Source: Ardenticatenaceae bacterium (lineage in GTDB: Bacteria; Chloroflexota; Anaerolineae; Promineifilales; Promineifilaceae). Taken from it: DNA of 30,710 nt. The stretch covers positions 1 through 30,710 of the forward strand of contig JACKBT010000052.1 in the NCBI GenBank assembly GCA_020634415.1, given 5' to 3'. Under the pieces are notes generated by a model. It worked only from the letters and a program-made list of their open reading frames with translations. It searched no databases and was not told the DNA's origin. This document shows, in pieces, positions 7,498 through 15,691 of the stretch. The number at the start of each line of letters is the position of its first letter. Position 1 is the stretch's first letter. The position numbers and the translations under genes were made by a program.

Positions 7498-9978
7498 ATG
7501 TTCAAAAGCTATGTAAATCCCGATGAAAACAAAGAGGCCAACCGCCAACTACCGCGTCTTATGGTAGAAGGGTTGTTGTTAGGGGGCACGGGTCTTGGCG
7601 TACTGGCTCTCATCTTTGAGATTGCGGCCGATGCCTTCAGCGTGGCCGCCTACCAGACCCTCTTAGCCATTCACGGCGCAGAAGGCTACCACCAAATTGC
7701 CATCTATGCTTTCATCGTCCTTTCCGTTCTCCTCTTTCTGGGCATTGTGCCAGCCTATAAAGCCGGGGCCTATCTACGCCCCAATGCCGGCGGCAGCGGC
7801 CCCCTGGTCGAGGCCATCGGCCCGCCCAAAATGCGCTGGCTCTCCTGGATTGGCAGCAGTCTCTTCTTCCTCGATGCCATCTTAACCATTATTATCAGCT
7901 CCATATCCGCCTCCGATGTCACAATGCTTGTTCTGCCTGAATTGGCTCCTTACCGCATCGTCTTGGCCGAAATCTTTGCCTTTTTTATTATGGTGGTATT
8001 GGTGGCCATGGGGCCAAAACGCGCTGTGCCTCTCTTTCTCATTGGTGGCGGGGCATTTACGCTGTTTACCATGGTGGCCTTGAGCATGGTGGGAGCGGCC
8101 GCGGCGGGCAACCCCGAATGGGCCTTTCTCACTCGCGGCATTGTCAGCCGCCTGGAGGCTAACGGGGTGGCAGAGCATGTGGTACGGGCGCAGCAGGATA
8201 TTTCCGCTTTAGGCACAGTCACTTTCTTTCAGCTCTTTTTCCGTTCTATGTCTAGTGCCATGCTGGGGTTTTCTGGTTATGAGGTGATTCCTGCCAGTGG
8301 CAAACACGCCGCCCGCCCCAAATGGAAGGTCATTAACACGGCGTTGACGTTAGCGGCCGTTTTCCTCATTGGCACAGGTGTGGTGCAGCTATACGCCGCC
8401 CAGCGGTGGGAAATTCCGGCCACAGAAGGGTACAGCACCCTGCTCATTGAGTATGAAATTATTGCCGCCCAATCACTAGGCACGGGTGTGAACCAGGATG
8501 GCATTGTGATTACGGAGAATGACCGGCAAACGGCCGTTGACCTTTACGAAAAACGGCAAGAAGAGCTAGCCCAAGAGGAACAGCTAGGCGATGAAAACAC
8601 CCCCGATGCCTTCACCGATCTCTCCCGAGACGAATACATTGAAGTCGTCGCCTACGATCTGGCCCTGGCCCGCAGCCTGGCAAGAGCCACCGAAAACACC
8701 AACGGCTCCACCTTTCTGGTTGTGGCCGGCACCCTCTTAGCCATCATCCTCCTCCTGGCGCAAGGCGGTGGCTATGTGGGCGGGGCGGCGGTAGCAGCTA
8801 CAGCGGCGCGACTCGGCCGTTTACCCGGCTTCTTTCAGGATGATCGCATCGGCATCGGGGTCATTTGGGGCGTTTCCGCTATCCTCATCCCCATCATCCG
8901 CGAAGTTGTCATCGTCGAATCCTATTACGCCTTCGGCTTCGTTAGCGCCTTCGTCATCACCAGCACCACTGTCTTCTTCGTGCGCGATGATGCCCTGCTC
9001 GAACGAGGCATACAGCCCGGTTCCGGTGAAGCCAAATCCCTCAAATTCGCCGGTTTGCGCGGCATGATCGCTAGTTACATTATGGCTATCGTACTCGTAA
9101 CCCAAAAAACAGAAGCCTTGTTAGCCATCGCCGTCGCTGGGGCAGCCATCACCCTCTTCCAGATTTTTGTGTCCAATGGTGGACTCAAGCGGCTGGAAAA
9201 AGATATTCAACCGCCAGCTTTTCCACCTGGAAGCAGCAAACTGGCCTATGAAATGGGCATACAGCGTGCCCATGATGAAGCACGGCAGCGTGGCATTGTA
9301 GATGCGACTGAAGAGTTAATTGAATCAGGCCGATTGGCGAAGTTTAATGTAGGGCCAGACCGGGTGCGTACCCTGGTCGCTTATCTCTACAACATTGAGC
9401 CAGCCCTCTTTGATCCCCACCGTTTCCATGATCACCACGAGCGTATCGAGGAGCCAAATCTTGACCTGGAAGCGACTTACCGCACTGCCTACGAACAAAA
9501 AGATAAGGTGGCGCGGCGCATTGAGGATTATTCCCATTTTGGCATCTTCATGTTTATTCGCAACTACCATTTGAACTGGGTGGCCGCAGAACATGGCCGC
9601 GATGCGCAGGCCGTGCAGCAGGCGATGCTCGATATTCTGTTCCCCATGACATCCCATGATGTTATCTGGAAGGAGTATTGTGCCTTTAAGCCGCAGCACT
9701 TCCCCGAACCTATCTGGCAGTTTAGCCGCCAACGTTATCTATGGGCCAAAGATCAGTGGCCGAATTTGAGTGACCGCATTACCACGGTGTGGACGCTGCA
9801 AGATTTTGGTCTTTTACCCAAAGAGGTAAATATTAAGACGATTATTTCTGTGGCTCAGGGCAAGCAATATAAGGTTGTGAATATTCATATGGAGCATGAT
9901 GATGATGGCTCGGATCACCTGGAGGTGGAAAGCGAAGTGATCCAATCTGACGCGAATGAGGGGACGGCCGAAGGTTAA
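7498..9978 (+). CDS. APC-superfamily-like permease with large soluble C-terminal domain
   Basis: An 826-residue membrane protein resembling amino acid-polyamine-organocation permeases. Hydrophobic helices run from about residue 22 to 300, including a VEGLLLGGTGLGVLAL first helix and an FRSMSSAMLGFSGYEVIPASGK segment like the APC helix that contacts substrate (GFTGIEA..). They resume from about 392 to 560. Two features exceed the usual 450-500 residues: a hydrophilic insertion of about 85 residues between helices (about 303-390, rich in Glu/Gln), and a cytosolic C-terminal region of about 250 residues with a KFNVGPDRVRTLVAYLYN stretch and an acidic tail. The ATG at 7498 was chosen over an upstream TTG because GGAG sits 6 nt before it. 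The substrate is not predictable. The stop overlaps the converging YdeI-like gene by 4 nt with no terminator between. Confidence 0.7.
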   Translation: MFKSYVNPDENKEANRQLPRLMVEGLLLGGTGLGVLALIFEIAADAFSVAAYQTLLAIHGAEGYHQIAIYAFIVLSVLLFLGIVPAYKAGAYLRPNAGGSGPLVEAIGPPKMRWLSWIGSSLFFLDAILTIIISSISASDVTMLVLPELAPYRIVLAEIFAFFIMVVLVAMGPKRAVPLFLIGGGAFTLFTMVALSMVGAAAAGNPEWAFLTRGIVSRLEANGVAEHVVRAQQDISALGTVTFFQLFFRSMSSAMLGFSGYEVIPASGKHAARPKWKVINTALTLAAVFLIGTGVVQLYAAQRWEIPATEGYSTLLIEYEIIAAQSLGTGVNQDGIVITENDRQTAVDLYEKRQEELAQEEQLGDENTPDAFTDLSRDEYIEVVAYDLALARSLARATENTNGSTFLVVAGTLLAIILLLAQGGGYVGGAAVAATAARLGRLPGFFQDDRIGIGVIWGVSAILIPIIREVVIVESYYAFGFVSAFVITSTTVFFVRDDALLERGIQPGSGEAKSLKFAGLRGMIASYIMAIVLVTQKTEALLAIAVAGAAITLFQIFVSNGGLKRLEKDIQPPAFPPGSSKLAYEMGIQRAHDEARQRGIVDATEELIESGRLAKFNVGPDRVRTLVAYLYNIEPALFDPHRFHDHHERIEEPNLDLEATYRTAYEQKDKVARRIEDYSHFGIFMFIRNYHLNWVAAEHGRDAQAVQQAMLDILFPMTSHDVIWKEYCAFKPQHFPEPIWQFSRQRYLWAKDQWPNLSDRITTVWTLQDFGLLPKEVNIKTIISVAQGKQYKVVNIHMEHDDDGSDHLEVESEVIQSDANEGTAEG

Positions 9979-10559
9979 GGGTAAATTTTCTCGCCGTTTT
10001 CCATCATGGTGATGAATTTGGCGATGCGTTGCCGGCGGGTTTCGGTTTTTTTGGCGGTTTGGACGCGAAAGCAGAAGGCGTAGCGGTTGGTTTTGTCGAG
10101 TTGGTTGAAAAAGGCTTGGGCTTTCGGATGGGCATCCAGGGCGGCCTGTAATTCGGGGGGGATTTCGTCGGCACTTTGAGGGGCGTAGGCGGCTTGCCAA
10201 CGGCCGTTTGCCTGCGCCCTCTCTACCTCAGCCAATCCGGCTGGAGCCATCCGCCCACTCTCGATTAAAGCGGTGGCTTTCGCCACATTCACTTTTGACC
10301 AGATGCTGTTCGGCCGTCGCGGCGTAAATCGCTGCAAATAAAACTGCTCATTGTAAGCCCGCTTTTGCCCATCAATCCAGCCATAACACAAGCCGCCTTC
10401 TACCGCTTCGGCATACGAAACAGAGGTCACACCCTGCCCCTTTTTGGCAATTTGCAGCCAGACCCCGGGCGCATCGGCGTGGTTTTGGGCCAGCCACGCT
10501 TCCCAATCTGTTTGGGAAGTTACGTGGAGCAGGGGTAAATCGCTGGGAACGGCCGTCAT
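9975..10559 (-). CDS. YdeI/OmpD-associated-like family protein
   Basis: A 194-residue protein of the YdeI/OmdA type, described as bacteriocin-protection or OmpD-associated; the biochemical function is unclear. Recognisable family sequence: an N-terminal WEAWLAQNHADAPGVWL segment, EAVEGGLCYGWIDGQKR, FTPRRPNSIWSKVN, and a C-terminal TAKKTETRRQRIAKFI helix. The length is typical. Its ATG overlaps the stop of the upstream DUF1801 gene by 4 nt, so both come from one mRNA. The start region is written by the palindrome ACGGCCGT (10549), giving Met-Thr-Ala-Val; another palindrome lies at 10200, where composition flips. Confidence 0.88.
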   Translation of the reverse strand: MTAVPSDLPLLHVTSQTDWEAWLAQNHADAPGVWLQIAKKGQGVTSVSYAEAVEGGLCYGWIDGQKRAYNEQFYLQRFTPRRPNSIWSKVNVAKATALIESGRMAPAGLAEVERAQANGRWQAAYAPQSADEIPPELQAALDAHPKAQAFFNQLDKTNRYAFCFRVQTAKKTETRRQRIAKFITMMENGEKIYP

Positions 10560-10981
10560 GCCCCCTCCGTCTCCGTTGCCTGCATATGAGCCACCGACTG
10601 CCGAATCAACTCTTCCAAAACAGCCAAATCCACATCGGCCAGCTTATTGATGTAAAGGCAGGATTTGCCCGTTTTGTGTTTGCCCAACGCGGCCATGAGT
10701 TCATCATACCGCTCAAAACCAGCCATGATATACAGTGTTAGATTCTGTTTGCGCGGGGCAAAACCCGTTAGGAACCAGTCACCTTCGCGGCCACTTTCGT
10801 ATTTGTAGCGATAACTGCCAAAACCAACAATGGCCTCACCCCACATTTCCGGTTCCGCGCCCGTCACCTTTTGCATCAGCTTCATAATGGTGAAGGCATC
10901 TTGCCGTTTTCTCTCGTTCTCTACCCTGTTCAAATAAGCTTCCACATCCCCCTCATTCCGTTGTGTCTTTAATTCAGCCAT
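10556..10981 (-). CDS. DUF1801-family protein
   Basis: A 141-residue protein with the DUF1801/YdhG-like fold (frataxin-like superfamily). Signatures: VEAYLNRVENERKRQDAFTI, MWGEAIVGFGSYRYKY, LTGFAPRKQNLTLYI and TGKSCLYINKLADVDL. Such proteins commonly sit next to YdeI-like genes, as here. The function is unproven; an iron or small-ligand role has been suggested for relatives. AAAGGAG lies 7 nt before the ATG. It is translationally coupled to the YdeI-like gene. Confidence 0.88.
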   Translation of the reverse strand: MAELKTQRNEGDVEAYLNRVENERKRQDAFTIMKLMQKVTGAEPEMWGEAIVGFGSYRYKYESGREGDWFLTGFAPRKQNLTLYIMAGFERYDELMAALGKHKTGKSCLYINKLADVDLAVLEELIRQSVAHMQATETEGA

Positions 10982-11029
10982 TTTGCACTCCTTTAGGAAT
11001 CGTCCACAAATAACTTTATGGGTTAGAAA

Positions 11030-11075
11030 GAGACTGGAGACTAGAGACCAATTAGCCTCTTATCTCCAATCTCTA
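11030..11075. terminator. Imperfect hairpin downstream of the DUF4287 gene
   Basis: GAGACTGGAGACTAGAGACC pairs imperfectly, with several G-T pairs, with the sequence ending at about 11075 around a short AATT loop. It lies 39 nt past the DUF4287/DUF5655 stop. It has no clear U-tract, so it may be a REP-like hairpin or weak terminator. A related hairpin lies at 26678-26715. Confidence 0.45.
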
Positions 11076-11113
11076 CTCGTTCAAAGTTGTTTGTAGGCAA
11101 ATGCTAAACCTGA

Positions 11114-11689
11114 TTAACCAGCACTATGATAGGCTTGCTCTATCCAGGCAATAAGTTGCTCATCTACTTCGTCGGGGTCAACAACTTTCACAATGTAATT
11201 GCACATTTTACCTGGCCCCATCTCATTCAACCGTTCGTCGGGGGCCAAATCCTTGATATTTAGCCCGACTTCCACGCGGCTGTTGGTGGCGGGGCCAATC
11301 ATGGCGAACTGCTTTTTGCGGCGCAAGCTGACGTAGGTTTTCTTGGGGGCAATTTCAAACTCCCCCAATTGGTTAACGGCCGTCATAAGTTTGTCGTGGA
11401 TCGGCCGTAAATGAGCTTTTTTATCCACGTAAATGCCATCTAGCACCTCGTCTGTAGATAAATCTTGCGCTTTGGCCGCACTTGCATCATCAGCATTGAG
11501 AGCAAAATGGGTGATAGTATTGGCATCCCCATGCCCCAGCCCTAATTCACGCTTGAGCATATCGCGGATTTGACCATGCTTGGTCAGTCCACTTTGTTTA
11601 ACAAACCGTGTTAGTTCTTCCAGGGATTTGCCAGTTTTTGTTTGTATATTTTGCAGTTGGGTTTCCAGGGCTTTATCTACAACACTCAT
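11114..11689 (-). CDS. DUF4287 and DUF5655 domain protein
   Basis: A 191-residue two-domain protein of unknown function. Residues about 10-50 match DUF4287 (QNIQTKTGKSLEELTRFV and RELGLGHGDANTI). Residues about 95-188 match DUF5655 (FEIAPKKTYVSLRRKKQFAMI, RVEVGLNIKDLAPDERL, and a closing EVDEQLIAWIEQAY). This combination is common in soil and aquatic bacteria, usually single-copy and unlinked to pathways. The start at 11689 was chosen because AAGGAG is 6 nt upstream of that ATG; the ATG two codons earlier touches the ribosome site. A possible promoter lies at 11734-11761. Confidence 0.88.
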   Translation of the reverse strand: MSVVDKALETQLQNIQTKTGKSLEELTRFVKQSGLTKHGQIRDMLKRELGLGHGDANTITHFALNADDASAAKAQDLSTDEVLDGIYVDKKAHLRPIHDKLMTAVNQLGEFEIAPKKTYVSLRRKKQFAMIGPATNSRVEVGLNIKDLAPDERLNEMGPGKMCNYIVKVVDPDEVDEQLIAWIEQAYHSAG

Positions 11690-11733
11690 TTTCATCTCCT
11701 TTGTTGAAGCAATAAAACAGAACTCATGTTCTT

Positions 11734-11761
11734 ATTTTATCTTGATAATTTATTACCGCAA
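11734..11761 (-). promoter_or_regulatory. Possible promoter for the DUF4287 gene
   Basis: On the minus strand, TTGCGG (11756-11761) and TAAAAT (11734-11739) with a 16-nt spacer, in an AT-rich stretch about 45 nt upstream of the ATG. The -35 is only half-matched. Confidence 0.35.
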
Positions 11762-11801
11762 CTTAGCAGCAGGGTTTGGGAGTCGAACAAAAGAAGGTTG
11801 T

Positions 11802-11909
11802 CTAACAGGCTGTCGGAAAAGTGGCCGTAGGCGCGGTATCCTTACCGCGTTCCCAGAGCGCGAAAGGGATTTCGCGGCTACAAATTGGGGTTCTCCGACA
11901 AACTGCTAG
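11802..11909. repeat. MITE/REP-like element with inverted ends and two hairpins
   Basis: A 108-bp element bounded by 19-bp imperfect terminal inverted repeats (CTAACAGGCTGTCGGAAAA on the left; the right end read in reverse is CTAGCAGTTTGTCGGAGAA; 15 of 19 match). Inside are two compact hairpins, CGCGGTA-TCCT-TACCGCG (11832-11849) and CGCGAAA-GGGA-TTTCGCG (11859-11876). It has no coding capacity. Its right end supplies the stop codon of the lipoprotein gene. Confidence 0.65.
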
Positions 11910-12874
11910 GGCAAGACGACAATATCATAAGGCAAGGCGGGCACAATTTCGCGGTTGCTGCGGAATTCTTCGACGGCGCCCACGACGCGCACGGTTGTGC
12001 CGGGGACCCCCAGGGCGACATTGTTAGGCACGCGATCCAGAATATTGCTCCAAACAAAAACAAGGATTTCGCCAGTGTCGTCCATGACGAAGATTTTGGC
12101 GCCACTGCTGATGCTTTCGATGCGGTTGATTTGGCCGGTGATTTGGACGAGTTCACCCATGTGGTTGCCCAGATCGCCGATGCTGCGTTCGGGGGCAAAG
12201 GGTGCGCCAACGGCCGTTACCTTCACATCACCGCCAAAATCCGGCACAATCTGCAACTCCCCCTCAAACATACCCACCTCACCCGTCGCCTGCACCATCG
12301 CGCCCCGGTTCAGTTCGGGCGCAGCCCAACACTCATCATACACATTGTGCCACATCAGCAGCGTCACCTGCCCCGTGCCATCGCTCAGGGTGAATTTGAA
12401 GCCGCCCGAAAAGCTGGCCGTATGCACCACCGTGCCATTCACCGTTACCTCCTGCCCCATGCTCTCTGGCAGGCTGCCGATGGCGGCGGTGGTAAAGGCG
12501 GGCGTAGCGGTAACCGGGGGCGGCGGGGGGCTGGTGGGAACGGCCGTTGCCGCAGCCGTGGCGGTGGCGGCAGTGGTGGCCGTAGCCGGTGGCTGTGGTG
12601 TGTTCGTGGGAATGAAGGTGGGCGTGATGGTAGGTACGGCCGTTGCTGTCCCTGTCTCGGTAGGCACGGCCGTTTCCGTCATGGTGGCCGTGGGCACAGT
12701 TGTGGGTTCATCAGTGGGCGGCATAGGCGTGGGCGAAACGGCCGTTGCCGCTATTTCCACCACCACCTGTGTCGGCACAGGCTCGGCCTCGGGACTGCCA
12801 CAAGCCACCAACAAAGCCATCCACAGCCACAACCAAACCAATCGTTTACTCCGGCACGAGAAAAATGTTTGCAT
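11906..12874 (-). CDS. Secreted lipoprotein with two OB-fold domains
   Basis: A 322-residue lipoprotein. Residues 1-25 form a signal peptide ending in a lipobox (LLVAC, Cys 25), so it is lipid-anchored outside the membrane. Residues about 30-125 are a Thr/Pro/Ala/Val-rich linker of the type common in Chloroflexota surface proteins. Two OB-fold-like repeats follow: about 130-215 (GQEVTVNGTVVH, FKFTLSDGTGQVTLLMW) and about 222-320 (GELVQITGQINRI, AKIFVMDDTGEILVFVWSN). These resemble the OB-fold nucleic-acid-binding type found in extracellular proteins. GGGAGG lies 6 nt before the ATG. It is 18 nt downstream of the M20 peptidase gene, so cotranscription is likely. Several ACGGCCGT palindromes encode the Thr-Ala-Val units of the linker. 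The last codons overlap a repeat element. Confidence 0.8.
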   Translation of the reverse strand: MQTFFSCRSKRLVWLWLWMALLVACGSPEAEPVPTQVVVEIAATAVSPTPMPPTDEPTTVPTATMTETAVPTETGTATAVPTITPTFIPTNTPQPPATATTAATATAAATAVPTSPPPPPVTATPAFTTAAIGSLPESMGQEVTVNGTVVHTASFSGGFKFTLSDGTGQVTLLMWHNVYDECWAAPELNRGAMVQATGEVGMFEGELQIVPDFGGDVKVTAVGAPFAPERSIGDLGNHMGELVQITGQINRIESISSGAKIFVMDDTGEILVFVWSNILDRVPNNVALGVPGTTVRVVGAVEEFRSNREIVPALPYDIVVLP

Positions 12875-12892
12875 GATTTCCTCCCAATGATT

Positions 12893-14047
12893 TTATTGAA
12901 AAAAGCGAACGGCCGTTTCCACATACACCCGCGTCGTTGGCTCCAGCGTCGCCACCTCCACATACTCCGCCGCCTCATGCGCCCCACTGCCACGCGGCCC
13001 AAACACAATGGTGGGAATATTACCCTCCGCCACATAGATATTGCTGTCACAAATGCCCTGCTGCGGCGAAAAATGGGGCGGCTGACCGATAACCGACTCA
13101 TAGACCGGATTAAACGCCTGGAAAATGGGTTCAGTCTCCTCCACAAAATAGGGTTCATAAAAAGGCGGTGGCGTTTCGATGGTGACTTGCGAACTGAGGT
13201 TGAGGGAATTAATGAGGGTTTGCATATCAGCCACGGCCGTAGCCACACTCTCCCCCGGCACAGTCAGGCGCGTAATAATCACCTCACACTGCTCCGGCAC
13301 CACCACCGCATACTCCTTATAGCCCCCTTCAATTTTCAGCGTGGCGTAGTTGCCACTGCCAAAAAGGGGATGCTGGCCGATGTTTAGCCGCTCCAAAGCG
13401 GCCACAATCTTGCCCGCATCCTCAATCGCATTCACCCCCCGTTCAGGATGAAAGGCATGAGCCGCCCGCCCTGTGACCGTTAACTTGTAAAGCACCTTGC
13501 CGGTGATGCCATTAGGCAATCCCCAGCCCTCGCCCACGCCGTAAAATGGTTCACCCAGCAGCATAGCATCGCTCCGGCCATAGGCCGTTTGCAGCAAAGC
13601 ACGTGCACCTGTGCCATACCCTTCCTCGTCTACCGTCGCCGCAAAACCGACTTTGCCTAAACGGCCGTGTACCTCCTTCGCCTCCCACAGCGCCTTAAAC
13701 GCCGCCAGGGCACAGACCACACCCGCCTTCATATCCATCGAACCCAGACCGTATAACTTGCCATCCTTCTCCACAGGCTCAAAAGGGTCAGTGGGCCAGT
13801 TTTGGGCGATGTCTACGGTATCGAGATGGCCGGTAAGCGTGAGAAAACGATCACTGCCCTGGCCCGCAAAACTGGCATACACATTCGGCCGTCCTGGGGA
13901 CACTTCGTGCCACTCCGGCTCCAGCCCCATCTCCCGAATTTTAGCGGCGACATAGAGGGCTAAATCTTCCTCGCGGGGCACAATGGAGTTAATGCGAATC
14001 ATTTCTTTGAGGGTTTGCAAGAGATAGTTGGTATCAATGTGAATCAT
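12893..14047 (-). CDS. M20 family metallopeptidase (ArgE/DapE-like deacylase)
   Basis: A 384-residue zinc amidohydrolase/peptidase of the ArgE/DapE/CPG2 group, hydrolysing N-acyl or peptide amide bonds on small substrates. Metal and catalytic residues are visible: GHLDTV (His 74, Asp 76), GSMDMKAG (bridging Asp 105), ATVDEEGYGTG (Glu 140/141), a Glu in LLGEP, and the C-terminal His in GSGAHEAAEYV. The central ITGKVLYKLTVTGRAAHA segment is the dimerisation domain. The length is typical. AAGGAG lies 6 nt before the ATG. No signal peptide, so cytoplasmic. The exact substrate is not assigned. It is first in a two-gene unit with the lipoprotein. Confidence 0.92.
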   Translation of the reverse strand: MIHIDTNYLLQTLKEMIRINSIVPREEDLALYVAAKIREMGLEPEWHEVSPGRPNVYASFAGQGSDRFLTLTGHLDTVDIAQNWPTDPFEPVEKDGKLYGLGSMDMKAGVVCALAAFKALWEAKEVHGRLGKVGFAATVDEEGYGTGARALLQTAYGRSDAMLLGEPFYGVGEGWGLPNGITGKVLYKLTVTGRAAHAFHPERGVNAIEDAGKIVAALERLNIGQHPLFGSGNYATLKIEGGYKEYAVVVPEQCEVIITRLTVPGESVATAVADMQTLINSLNLSSQVTIETPPPFYEPYFVEETEPIFQAFNPVYESVIGQPPHFSPQQGICDSNIYVAEGNIPTIVFGPRGSGAHEAAEYVEVATLEPTTRVYVETAVRFFQ

Positions 14048-14072
14048 AGGGTCTCCTTAAATAAAATAATAT

Positions 14073-14110
14073 TGTCATTCCGAGCCGTCTTCGGCAAGAA
14101 ATCTTTGTAC
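14073..14110. repeat. Dispersed GTCATTCCGAG-type intergenic repeat
   Basis: TTGTCATTCCGAG, then CGTCTTCGGC, then AAATCTTTGTAC, resembles the widespread bacterial intergenic sequence of the form TGTCATTC.GAGC...GAATCT. It lies between the GH32 stop and the M20 start. Only one copy is seen in this window. Confidence 0.45.
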
Positions 14111-14144
14111 TATACAGCATAGAGGTGCCTCAGCAGCCCCCAAT

Positions 14145-15626
14145 TTATTGCGGCCAGATTGAATGAAGCGGCCAGATTTGGCAGTGGAGAATGCGTGCCG
14201 AGCCGCCTTGCACCTGGCAGACGACCTGGTTGTAGGGTGTGCTGGGGAAGATTTGTTCGGTGAGGGCAAGACGGCCGTTATCCACAAAAACCTCCACCGA
14301 TGACCAGTCCACAAACAGGTGCAGGCGCAGCTTATTCCCTTGCAGTTGCCAGGGAGCCGTGTGCCGATCAGCGGCAAAATCAGGGCTAAAGTTGGTCTGG
14401 CCCGACTCGCGCCGGTCTACAAAGAGACGGCCGTTTTCGAGACGGCCGTTTTCCCGCTCATACCCCACCACCGTCACCTCACCAAGCTCGTTTTTAAGGC
14501 TGAGGCTAAACCGCTGCGCCGTTTCCAAATCACAGTCGAGCAAGATTTCAAACGCGCCTGTAAGGGGGATGTCGCTGAGAACGGCCGTTTCCCCCACCAC
14601 CTGCTCCCCTACCACCACCGCCTCACCCCGCAAACATTCCAACTCGTTGATCGGCTGCGTCACCAGTTGAATCACCCCATCGGCATCCGTCACCAAGCTC
14701 AATTCACGGGGCACAGTCATGGCACTGCGCCAGGGCGCGGTGGGCGTTTTACCCGCATACAGCCAATTACTCATCCAGCCAATACCCACCCGCCGCTCAT
14801 TAGGCACATCCGAAAAAGTAATCGTCGCATAATTATCACAGCCATAGTCCAGCCAGCGCACCGTTTGTGGCGGCGAGGTGTTGGTAAAGGAACGGCCGTC
14901 AAAATCCCCCACAAAATAGCGCGTCGCCGTCCCCCCATTCGGCACACCCCCCCACAAACTCACCAACATCACCCACTTCTTATTCGCCGCATCCCCATCC
15001 ACCGCCAAAGGAAACAGATCAGGGCATTCCCAAACCACACCCCCTTCAACCTCATCCATGCCAAAAGCACTGGCAAACGTCCACACCTTCAAATCGGCCG
15101 ACGTATAAATCATAGTCTGGTGGCCGGCCACCAAAATCGCCACCCACCGTTCACTCGCCTGATGCCAAAACACCTTCGGGTCACGGAAATCACGATGCTC
15201 CCCATTGGGAATAACCGGATTCCCCGCATATTTCACCCAAGAACGGCCGCGATCAACACTAAAAGCCATACTCTGCTGCTGCGATGTAGGCGTAAAGTTC
15301 GTATACAGCGCCACCAGCACCTTCTCCGCCCCACTTTGCAAACCACACGAATTATGCCAATCCACCACCGCACTCCCCGACCAAATCTCCCCCAGCCCAT
15401 CAGGCGCCAACGCCGTCGGCATTTGCCGCCAATGCACCAAATCAGAGCTAATCGCCAACCCCCAATGCTTTGGCCCCTCACTCTCATGCGAATGGGGAAT
15501 CGCCTGATAATAGAGATGATATTCACCATCATAAAAGAGCAGGCCATTCGGGTCATTCATCCAACCAGATACAGGTGTAAAGTGATATTGGGGGCGGTAC
15601 GGCTCAGCATATAAGACTTGTGTCAT
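14145..15626 (-). CDS. GH32 beta-fructosidase (sucrose hydrolase/levanase-like)
   Basis: A 493-residue glycoside hydrolase family 32 enzyme that cleaves beta-fructofuranosides such as sucrose, sucrose-6-phosphate or fructans. Key residues are present: nucleophile Asp 25 in WMNDPNG, Asp 149 in FRDPKVFW (transition-state stabiliser), and the acid/base Glu 200 in VWECPDLFP. The C-terminal beta-sandwich (about 340-493) ends with the SSVEVFVDNGR motif typical of GH32. No signal peptide, so intracellular. The ATG at 15626 is supported by GAGGAG 5 nt upstream; a longer start is less likely. It is downstream of the GT4 sucrose-phosphate-synthase-like gene, so the cluster encodes both sucrose formation and cleavage. 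Six ACGGCCGT sites lie in the 3' half of the gene. Confidence 0.93.
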   Translation of the reverse strand: MTQVLYAEPYRPQYHFTPVSGWMNDPNGLLFYDGEYHLYYQAIPHSHESEGPKHWGLAISSDLVHWRQMPTALAPDGLGEIWSGSAVVDWHNSCGLQSGAEKVLVALYTNFTPTSQQQSMAFSVDRGRSWVKYAGNPVIPNGEHRDFRDPKVFWHQASERWVAILVAGHQTMIYTSADLKVWTFASAFGMDEVEGGVVWECPDLFPLAVDGDAANKKWVMLVSLWGGVPNGGTATRYFVGDFDGRSFTNTSPPQTVRWLDYGCDNYATITFSDVPNERRVGIGWMSNWLYAGKTPTAPWRSAMTVPRELSLVTDADGVIQLVTQPINELECLRGEAVVVGEQVVGETAVLSDIPLTGAFEILLDCDLETAQRFSLSLKNELGEVTVVGYERENGRLENGRLFVDRRESGQTNFSPDFAADRHTAPWQLQGNKLRLHLFVDWSSVEVFVDNGRLALTEQIFPSTPYNQVVCQVQGGSARILHCQIWPLHSIWPQ

Positions 15627-15691
15627 CTTGCTCCTCAAACTGTGGGATATAGCTTGAATTTTATCACCGTGTGAGATTTTGTTCGAGGAAT

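Noticed and set aside
12540..12745. Closely spaced ACGGCCGT copies as a CRISPR-like or tandem array
   Set aside because: Spacing is irregular, the repeat is only 8-12 bp, and it lies inside the Thr/Ala/Val-rich linker of a coding gene.
11885..13387. 500-codon plus-strand open frame opposite the lipoprotein and M20 genes
   Set aside because: It is antisense to two well-supported genes, its translation is rich in His/Arg/Gly with no known motif, and it has no ribosome site. It arises from the skewed codon composition of the real genes.
14319..15614. 431-codon plus-strand open frame opposite GH32
   Set aside because: Antisense shadow of a gene with intact GH32 catalytic residues; the translation is His/Arg/Pro-rich and unrecognisable.
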